A DNA stretch of 54,498 nt from Aquibium carbonis. GTDB lineage: Bacteria; Pseudomonadota; Alphaproteobacteria; Rhizobiales; Rhizobiaceae. The notes under the pieces are model-generated. The model saw nothing but the letters and a program-made list of their open reading frames with translations. It had not been told where the DNA came from and did not search any database. How positions within the stretch are numbered: the stretch's first letter is position 1; every line of letters starts with the position of its first letter. Location: contig NZ_RWKW01000057.1 of the NCBI RefSeq assembly GCF_003970795.1, forward strand, positions 1 to 54,498, read 5' to 3'. Shown piece after piece: positions 48,713 to 54,498 of this stretch. The position numbers were made by a program, and so were the translations under genes.

Positions 48713-49683
48713 GCGAAGTGGCACCGTGTCTCGGCCTGCCCGCTCGGGCTCGGCTTGGCCGGGGGCTCCGTCGCGCACACGGCCTGCACCTTGGGACAGC
48801 GCGGCGCAAACAGGCAGCCGGCGGGAAGGTCGTAGAGGTTGGGCGGGGTCGACGGCGGCAGCGGGCGCCGCCCGGTCGCGGCTGCGGCGAGGTCGGCGGC
48901 CGCGAGCAGGGCCGTGGTATAGGGGTGGCGCGGGGCGACGAAGACCTCGTCGACCGGTCCGTGCTCGACGACGACGCCCGAATACATCACCGCGACATGC
49001 TCGCAATACTGGGCGACGACGCCGAGGTCGTGCGTGACGATGATGGCGCCGCGGTCGGTGCCGGCGATGAGGTCGCGGATCAGGTCGAGGATCTGCGCCT
49101 GCACTGTGACATCGAGCCCGGTCGTCGGCTCGTCGGCGATGAGCAGGACCGGATCGTTGATCAGCGCCATGGCGATGACCACGCGCTGCGCCATGCCGCC
49201 GGAGAGTTCGTGCGGCCAGGCCTTCATCCGCTCCTGCGGGCTCGGCACGCCGACCCGCTTCAGCATGTCGATCGCGCGGGCCCGGGCGTCGGCGCGCGTG
49301 ATGTCGCGGTGCGCCCGCTGCAGCCGGACGAGCTGGTCGCCGACCCGCACGCGCGGATCGAGGCTGGTCACCGGCGACTGCACGACGAGGCCGATGGTGG
49401 CGCCGCGATGACGGTTGAGCTCGGCTTCCGGCATCGTGTCGAGGCGCTGGCCCATCAGTTCGATCTCGCCGGCGACCCGCTCGGCCGGCGCCTTCAGCGT
49501 GCCGAGGATCGTCTGCACGGTGAGCGACTTGCCGGCGCCGGTCTCGCCTACCACACCCAGAATGCGGCCGGCCGGCAGAGTGAGGTCGACGCCGTTCAGC
49601 GCGCGCGCGGTGCGGATCTCATTGACCGCGTTGCGCGAGACGAAGTGGGTGCGCAGACCCCGGACTTTCAGGATGTCGGTCAT
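48709..49683 (-). CDS. Peptide-type ABC transporter ATP-binding protein (OppD/DppD class)
   Basis: A 324-residue ATPase with Walker A GETGAGKS, signature LSGGMAQR, Walker B LLIADEPTTGLDV and switch His in IVTHD. The C-terminus carries PAGCLFAPRCPKVQAVC, the usual OppD/DppD cysteine cluster. It pairs with the F-class subunit. The start at 49683 overlaps the DppC-class permease stop as ATGA. An additional 36-residue N-terminal part before Walker A (THFVSRNAVNEIRTARALNG) is typical for the family. Confidence 0.9.
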   Translation of the reverse strand: MTDILKVRGLRTHFVSRNAVNEIRTARALNGVDLTLPAGRILGVVGETGAGKSLTVQTILGTLKAPAERVAGEIELMGQRLDTMPEAELNRHRGATIGLVVQSPVTSLDPRVRVGDQLVRLQRAHRDITRADARARAIDMLKRVGVPSPQERMKAWPHELSGGMAQRVVIAMALINDPVLLIADEPTTGLDVTVQAQILDLIRDLIAGTDRGAIIVTHDLGVVAQYCEHVAVMYSGVVVEHGPVDEVFVAPRHPYTTALLAAADLAAAATGRRPLPPSTPPNLYDLPAGCLFAPRCPKVQAVCATEPPAKPSPSGQAETRCHFA

Positions 49684-50549
49684 TTCTTGACGTCCAGGCG
49701 CGGGTCGGTGAGTTCCTGCAGGCCGTCGCCCATCAGGTTGAAGCCGAAGACGGCGATCACCAGCGCGATGCCCGGGAACATCGCCACCCAGTGCTGGCCG
49801 CTGATGATATATTCCGCGCCCTGGCGGATCAGCGCGCCCCATTCCGGCTCCGGCGCCTGGATTCCGACGCCGACGAAGGCGAGCGTCGCCGAGACGCGCA
49901 GCGCCCACGCCATGCGCAGCGGCAGCAGTGCGGCCGCGCCCTTGATGGTGTTGGGTAGGAGATGGACGAACAGGATACGCCAGGTCGGGTTGCCGGTGAC
50001 GACCGCCGAGGCGACAAAATCGCTGCGCCGGATCGAAATGACCTCTGAGCGGACCACCCGCGCGAAGATCGGCGCGTCGATCAGCCCGATGACGACGACC
50101 ACGTTGATCAGCGACTGCCCGGTAGCGGAGACGACGGCGAGCGCCAGGATGATCGAGGGGAAAGCGCGCAGCACGTCCAGCATGCGCGTCAGCACCTCGT
50201 CGACCACGCCACCGTAGTAACCGGCGATCAGCCCGAGCGGCACCCCGACCGCCACCATGACGAAGGCAGAGGGCAGGGCGATGGCGATGGCGTATCGCGC
50301 GCCGTAGAGGACGCGGGTGAAGACGTCCATGCCGTTGCCGTCGGTCCCGAACCAGTGGGCGGCGGACGGCGTCTGGAGGATGGCATTGGGCAGAACTTGG
50401 GTCGGTCCGTAGGGGCTGACGAAGCCGCAGAGGAGCGCGGTGAGGACGAGTAGCGCCACCAGCGCGCTGCCGACGACGAAGCTCGACGAGCGCCGCCACA
50501 GCCGCGCCAGCCGGTCGCCCGCCCTGATCTCAGAGATCGCGATGGCCAT
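49680..50549 (-). CDS. Peptide-type ABC transporter permease (DppC class)
   Basis: A 289-residue inner-membrane permease. The N-terminal helix (about 24-46) is followed by HWFGTDGNGMDVFTRVLYGA, the DppC landmark, and later by RSDFVASAVVTGNPTWRILF (cytoplasmic coupling region) and FVGVGIQAPEPEWGALI. It forms the channel with the DppB-class protein encoded three bases upstream. Overlaps the OppD-class gene by four bases. Confidence 0.91.
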   Translation of the reverse strand: MAIAISEIRAGDRLARLWRRSSSFVVGSALVALLVLTALLCGFVSPYGPTQVLPNAILQTPSAAHWFGTDGNGMDVFTRVLYGARYAIAIALPSAFVMVAVGVPLGLIAGYYGGVVDEVLTRMLDVLRAFPSIILALAVVSATGQSLINVVVVIGLIDAPIFARVVRSEVISIRRSDFVASAVVTGNPTWRILFVHLLPNTIKGAAALLPLRMAWALRVSATLAFVGVGIQAPEPEWGALIRQGAEYIISGQHWVAMFPGIALVIAVFGFNLMGDGLQELTDPRLDVKK

Positions 50550-50552
50550 CGG

Positions 50553-51584
50553 TCAGCTCCTCGTCCGCGGCTCAAGCCAGAGCACGAGCAGGTCGATCAC
50601 CAGGAAGACGGCGATCGAGAACAGGGCGATGACCGCGACATAGCCCTGGACCGCCGCGAAATCGCCCGAGAGGATCGCGTTGAGGCCCCATTGTCCGAAG
50701 CCGCCCCAGGCGAAGATGAGTTCGAGCAGGGAGACCGCCGCCAGCGTGCCCGTCAGCTCCGAGCCGGCGAGTGTCAGGATCGGCGCCAGGCTATTGCGCA
50801 CGACGATCTGGCGGATGATGCGCGGCGGCAGTCCGCAGGATCGGGCGTAGGACACGTAGTCGCTGTTGATGACGTCCAGCGCGATGATGCGCGAATGCTT
50901 GAGAATGGGGGCGGCGATGATGATCGCCAGGATGGTCACGGGCAGCGCGAGATGGTGCAGCGCGTCGACCACCGCCTCCCAGTCGCCCGCCAGCGCCCCG
51001 TCGATCAGGACGCTGCCGGTCACCGGCGGCGGCGGGAAGGAGGCCATGCCGATGCGTCCCATCGGGGCGGCGGCGATGCCGAGCACGGAATAGAACAGGA
51101 AGATCGCCATCAATCCGATCCAGTATGTCGGCACCGAGAAGCCGAGGAGCGAGAGAAAGCGCGAGGTGTGGTCGAACCGCGAGCCGTAGCGGAAGGCGGA
51201 CGCGATGCCGAGCGAGGCGCCGGCGAAGCCGCCGATGGCGAAGGCCGGCAGGAGGAGTTCCATCGTCGCCACCAGCCGCGGCCGGATCTCGTCGATCACC
51301 GGCCGGCCCGAGATCCAGGACAGGCCGAAATCGCCCTGCGCCAGATGGCCGACATAGATGAAGAACTGCTCGTAGATCGGTCGGTCCAGCCCGAGGTTGC
51401 TGCGGATGCGCTCCAGCATCGCTGCGTCGGCGAAGGGCCCCGCCAGCATCAGCGAGGCGTCACGTGTGCCGATCCGGATGAGCAGGAAGGTGACGAGGAT
51501 CACCCCCAGCAGCATCGGTATGGCGACCAGCAGTCGCGTGAGGATGGCTCGCGCGACTGCGAGGATGACCGAGTTGCCTGTCAC
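50553..51584 (-). CDS. Peptide-type ABC transporter permease (DppB class)
   Basis: A 343-residue inner-membrane permease. Helix 1 (about 16-37) leads to IRIGTRDASLMLAGPFAD and the pattern IRSNLGLDRPIYEQFFIYVG; the C-terminal family segment is LELIFAWGGFGQWGLNAIL. The usual GDP motif after helix 1 is replaced by GTRDA. It follows the binding-protein gene after 15 bases and precedes the DppC-class gene by three. Confidence 0.9.
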   Translation of the reverse strand: MTGNSVILAVARAILTRLLVAIPMLLGVILVTFLLIRIGTRDASLMLAGPFADAAMLERIRSNLGLDRPIYEQFFIYVGHLAQGDFGLSWISGRPVIDEIRPRLVATMELLLPAFAIGGFAGASLGIASAFRYGSRFDHTSRFLSLLGFSVPTYWIGLMAIFLFYSVLGIAAAPMGRIGMASFPPPPVTGSVLIDGALAGDWEAVVDALHHLALPVTILAIIIAAPILKHSRIIALDVINSDYVSYARSCGLPPRIIRQIVVRNSLAPILTLAGSELTGTLAAVSLLELIFAWGGFGQWGLNAILSGDFAAVQGYVAVIALFSIAVFLVIDLLVLWLEPRTRS

Positions 51585-51599
51585 GTCGAACCGGCCGTC

Positions 51600-53207
51600 T
51601 TATTCGGCGCAGCTCAGATAGCGCCACATGACGCGGTTGTGCGGCTGCCACAGGTTGCCCTTGATGCAGGGCGCCGAGACGAACCAAGTGCCGGGATAGT
51701 AGGTCGGGATGACGGGGGCGTCGTCGGCCACCATCTGCTGGGCCTGCGCGACCAGATCGAGCCACTTGGCGTCGTCCTTCTCGACCAGCGCCTCGTCCAC
51801 CAGCGTATCGAACTCCGGCTTCTCGTAGCCGGTGTTGTTGCCGACACCGCTGGAGTAGACCTGCAGCGAGAAGGAGTAGGTCGGATCGAGCGCGAAGGCG
51901 TTGGCGGAATGGAGGAAGAAGGGCGAGGTTCGCTCGGTCGCATTGCGCCGGGCGGCCATCTCGGCGTTCGGCAGCTTCTTCAGGTCGACGCGGAAGCTGC
52001 TCTTCTGCAGCTGGTCGGCGATCTGGATCGCCAGCGCCTCTTCCCACCACCAGGCGGCGGCATATTCGAGCGTGATGTCGACGCCGTCCTTGAAGCCGGC
52101 TTCGGCGAGCAGGGCCTTGGCCTTCTCCGGATCGTGGTCATACTGGTAGGCTTCGACATAGCCTGTGTTGGCGGGCGCCAGGATCGACCGGGCGCGTACG
52201 CCCTTGCCGCGGAAGACGTTCTGGTTGAGCGCGTCGTAGTCGAGCGCCCAGGCGACGGCCTGGCGCACCAGCTTGTTGTCGAAGGGCGGCTTCGTGACGT
52301 TGATGCGCAGCGACGCCGACGCCGTTCCGGGCACCGAGGTCACCTTGGTGCGCTTGTCGTCGATCAGGTTGACGATCTGGTCGAGTGGCACTTCCTCGGC
52401 GATCGCCACGTCGCCGCCCTGCAGCAGCGCGACGCGGTTCGCCGGTGCCGGGACCTCGCGGTACATGACGCGCTTGTAGTAGGGCTTCTCGAAGGGATAG
52501 TTCGGGTTCACCTCGAACATCGCCGCCTCGCCGGGGCGCAACTGCGTCAGGTGGTAGGCGCCGAAGCCCGCCGTGTTCTGCTTCAGCCAGGCGAGCGCGT
52601 TGGGATCCTCCGCCGTGGCGTGCTTCAGTGCCTCGGTCGTGTCGATGATGTGCGGCGTGTAGAGCGCCAGGATCTGCAGGAACATGCGGCGCGGCGCCGA
52701 CAGGGTGAACTTGACGTGGCTGTCGTCGATGGCCTCCACATTGGTGACCGCAGCCGTCCTGCGCAGGAACCCACCCGTCTGCTTTCGCTCGGCGGCGAGG
52801 TTCCACGACCAGACGACGTCCTGGGCGCGCAGCGTGTTGCCATAGGGGCTGGCGACGTCAGGCCGCAACTTGAATACGTATTCGGTTTTGTCCTCGTTGG
52901 AAGTCCAGCTCTCCGCCAGCAGAGGCTGGATGTCGGTGGGATTGATGATCCGCTCGCCATCCGGTCCGTCGGTGTAGCCGTACTGGACGAGGCCTTCGTA
53001 GACGTTCACCATCGTCTCGATGGTCCCCGGCGTCCAGACGTCAGGGTCGAGGCTCGTCGGCGCCGAAACGCCAGCAATGACAAGATTTTGAGCCATTGCG
53101 GCCGTGCCTGTGCAAATGACCGTCGCGGCCATCGCCATGGCCGCGATTGATCCTCGCAGCGCGGCGAGAGTTCCGTTGCGTACGGTGAGGGTGGTTCCCT
53201 GCTGCAT
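51600..53207 (-). CDS. Peptide-type ABC transporter substrate-binding protein
   Basis: A 535-residue family-5 solute-binding protein and first gene of the ten-gene operon. The signal peptide ends near GTAAMAQ (about residue 40). The family markers VNVYEGLVQYGYTDGPDG, LLAESWTSNEDKTEYVFKLR and LRAQDVVWSWNLAAERK are present. ATG at 53207 has AAGGGGA ahead; a longer frame upstream would cross the LysR promoter and is rejected. Ligand unknown; the downstream CoA ligases and oxidase suggest a carboxylate or ester rather than a simple peptide. Confidence 0.9.
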   Translation of the reverse strand: MQQGTTLTVRNGTLAALRGSIAAMAMAATVICTGTAAMAQNLVIAGVSAPTSLDPDVWTPGTIETMVNVYEGLVQYGYTDGPDGERIINPTDIQPLLAESWTSNEDKTEYVFKLRPDVASPYGNTLRAQDVVWSWNLAAERKQTGGFLRRTAAVTNVEAIDDSHVKFTLSAPRRMFLQILALYTPHIIDTTEALKHATAEDPNALAWLKQNTAGFGAYHLTQLRPGEAAMFEVNPNYPFEKPYYKRVMYREVPAPANRVALLQGGDVAIAEEVPLDQIVNLIDDKRTKVTSVPGTASASLRINVTKPPFDNKLVRQAVAWALDYDALNQNVFRGKGVRARSILAPANTGYVEAYQYDHDPEKAKALLAEAGFKDGVDITLEYAAAWWWEEALAIQIADQLQKSSFRVDLKKLPNAEMAARRNATERTSPFFLHSANAFALDPTYSFSLQVYSSGVGNNTGYEKPEFDTLVDEALVEKDDAKWLDLVAQAQQMVADDAPVIPTYYPGTWFVSAPCIKGNLWQPHNRVMWRYLSCAE

Positions 53208-53328
53208 CCTGTTCCCCTTCGATGCGATAAAAGGTGCCCTGCGGTCGTTCCGATCTCTGCATAGGCGTTCAAGCCACACCTTCCGCGCGCTTCGGATCGC
53301 TTGCAAGCCAGAAATAGTTAGCCTACGG

Positions 53329-53343
53329 TTTAGCTGGACTAAG
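53329..53343 (+). promoter_or_regulatory. Palindrome between the divergent operon and LysR gene
   Basis: TTTAG-CTGGA-CTAAG is an imperfect inverted repeat extended to GGTTTAG/CTAAGCC. It matches the site at 5329 (TTTAG-CCAGA-CTAAA) in 13 of 15 positions. It lies 16 bases before the ACG at 53360 and 121 bases from the binding-protein start, so it could serve both directions. Confidence 0.45.
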
Positions 53344-53383
53344 CCTTTGGGAGAGTTCCACGCGGATACCCGGCATACGCCCA

Positions 53384-54346
53384 TTGCACGTGTTCGAAGC
53401 GTGCGGTCGCCATCGCAGCTTTGCCAAGGCGGCGCTCGAACTCGCCATCACGCCAGGCGCCGTCAGCCAGCAGATCAAGTCGCTCGAGGAGGAACTCGGC
53501 ATCGAGCTGTTCCGGCGCAAGGCGCGCGGCGTCGAGCTCACGGCAGAGGGTGAGCGCTACTTCATCGACGTCCGCCGCTCGTTCGATCTCCTCGGCGATG
53601 CCACGCGCCGCATCATGCGGGCCGAGGGGCCTTCCGAGATCACCATCAGCGTCGAAAGCTCGCTTGCTCAGAACTGGCTCATTCCGAGGCTTCCGAATTT
53701 CTTCAGGCGCCATCCGCAGATCGTCCTGCACGTTGCGGCCAGACCGCTCCCGCGCAACGAGGCGACGCGGTTCAGCGACATCGCGATCGCCTATGGCTGG
53801 CGAAGCTATGTCGGCCTGAAGGTGGTCGAACTGATGACGGAGCAGATCATGCCGGTCTGCTCGCCGGAGCTGCTGGCCCGGATCGGCCCCTTCGACGGAC
53901 CGGATTGGTTCCGGCGCGTGGTGCTGATCCACGATCATACGTTCGGCAGCCAGGGGCTGATGCCGGGCTGGCAAGGCTGGTTCGAGACAGTCGGCTATCT
54001 CGACCTTCCCACCGAATCCGGCGTCAGCTTCGCCTCGTCGGCGCTGTGCCTCTCCTTTGCCGCCGCCGGGGGTGGCGTGGCACTGGGCAGGAGCCGGCTG
54101 GTGGAGTCGCTGCTTGCGGAGGGAAAGCTGGTCAACCCGACCGGCATGTCGACGCCATCGCCATCGCCCTATTTCCTGGTCGGCAGCGGCGTGCTCGTCG
54201 ACACGCCCGCGGTCCGCTCCTTGGTGAAATGGCTCTTCGAAGCCGCCGGATCGACGCCGACGGGCGTGGCGGGAGCGTCTGCGATGGCGGAGGTGGACGT
54301 CGGTCGGGCGCCGCGGGTAAGGGCCCGAACCGGGCGCCCGCCGTAA
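53384..54346 (+). CDS. LysR-family regulator, divergent from the catabolic operon
   Basis: A LysR-type regulator (320 residues from the TTG at 53384) with the helix-turn-helix in HRSFAKAALELAITPGAVSQ and SLEEELGIELFRRKARGVEL, then an effector domain like GcvA (IAIAYGWRSYVGLKVVEL, CSPELLARIGP). The true start is unclear: the reading frame extends upstream as TRIPGIRPLHVFEA, which fits usual LysR beginnings, and an ideal GGGAG at 53349 is spaced for an ACG codon at 53360. The gene is divergent from the binding-protein operon and probably its regulator, with the pathway substrate as effector. Confidence 0.86.
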   Translation: MHVFEACGRHRSFAKAALELAITPGAVSQQIKSLEEELGIELFRRKARGVELTAEGERYFIDVRRSFDLLGDATRRIMRAEGPSEITISVESSLAQNWLIPRLPNFFRRHPQIVLHVAARPLPRNEATRFSDIAIAYGWRSYVGLKVVELMTEQIMPVCSPELLARIGPFDGPDWFRRVVLIHDHTFGSQGLMPGWQGWFETVGYLDLPTESGVSFASSALCLSFAAAGGGVALGRSRLVESLLAEGKLVNPTGMSTPSPSPYFLVGSGVLVDTPAVRSLVKWLFEAAGSTPTGVAGASAMAEVDVGRAPRVRARTGRPP

Positions 54347-54370
54347 CGGCTGGGCAGACGTTGCAAGATG

Positions 54371-54397
54371 CTGGCGCGGAACTGAGCCCCGCGCCAG
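54371..54397. terminator. Stem-loop between convergent genes
   Basis: CTGGCGCGG and CCGCGCCAG pair over nine bases around a nine-base loop, midway between the LysR stop and the end of the minus-strand gene. No T-run follows on either strand, so it is only a likely bidirectional terminator. Confidence 0.45.
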
Positions 54398-54409
54398 CCC
54401 GCTTCTCTC

Positions 54410-54498
54410 CTACTCCGCCGCCATCAGGCTGGGGCAGTTACGGAACACGGGTGCGCGGGGCGCGTCGAACCCGGTCTCGGCCTTGCAACGCGACCTCA
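54410..54498 (-). CDS. C-terminal fragment of an unknown protein (enters from the right edge)
   Basis: The last 28 or so codons of a minus-strand gene end with TAG at 54412-54410 and read RSRCKAETGFDAPRAPVFRN, then CPSLMAAE. Codon use is typical of the window and the convergent arrangement with a hairpin supports it. Too short to assign. Confidence 0.45.
   Translation of the reverse strand, partial: RSRCKAETGFDAPRAPVFRNCPSLMAAE

Overview
The window is GC-rich DNA from an alphaproteobacterium, most likely a Hyphomicrobiales member close to Mesorhizobium and other Phyllobacteriaceae. The basis is codon use, many ATGA/TGATG gene overlaps, the ppx-rlmE / guaB / rsmB / guaA core genes, a btuBFCD operon under a cobalamin riboswitch, and GC-rich REPIN-like repeats of a kind I associate with those genomes. 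The genus is an inference. Nearly every strand-opposed long open frame is a GC shadow and is left out.

Layout. (1) 1-5257, minus strand: vitamin B12 uptake operon btuB-btuF-btuC-btuD plus the start of an unknown gene, with a well-formed sigma70-type promoter and a cobalamin riboswitch. (2) 5329-19263, plus strand: XRE/cupin regulator, peptide-type ABC importer (binding protein, two permeases, two ATPases), GAF protein, hydantoinase/oxoprolinase subunits (one HyuA interrupted by an amber codon, two HyuB) and an M24 metallopeptidase. Four long inverted-repeat elements sit in four gaps of this one operon. (3) 19507-36643: mainly housekeeping genes. These are ppx/gppA, rlmE, an MFS exporter, guaB, an Rrf2-controlled flavoprotein, MAPEG, a sugar-dehydrogenase-like protein, oxyR, a NOL1/NOP2/Sun methyltransferase, a membrane cNMP-domain protein, tspO, a thioesterase, a nucleosidase, guaA, a FAD monooxygenase and tRNA-Gln(CTG). 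(4) 36827-40132: an exonuclease III gene with an apparent CTG start, coupled to an alpha/beta-hydrolase gene that is split by a 1.15-kb IS110-family element carrying a candidate bridge RNA, and a small unknown gene. (5) 40530-54346: a ten-gene minus-strand operon with almost no spacing: a second peptide-type ABC importer, an amidohydrolase-like protein, two AMP-forming acyl-CoA ligases, a tandem alpha/beta-hydrolase and a FAD-linked oxidase, with a divergent LysR gene. A last gene fragment enters from the right edge.

How it works together. Regions 2 and 5 both look like import-and-degrade modules: an ABC importer of the peptide/opine class brings in an organic molecule, and co-transcribed enzymes break it down. 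Region 2 probably opens a cyclic amide (hydantoin- or oxoproline-like) and trims peptides. Region 5 probably activates carboxylic acids to CoA thioesters, oxidises a side chain and hydrolyses intermediates. Neither substrate can be read from sequence. Their promoter regions share a near-identical palindrome (TTTAG-N5-CTAAR), hinting at related control. Region 5 is the best candidate in the window for an undescribed pathway, made more unusual because its amidohydrolase lacks the family's HxH metal motif and its tandem hydrolase lacks a nucleophilic serine in both halves.
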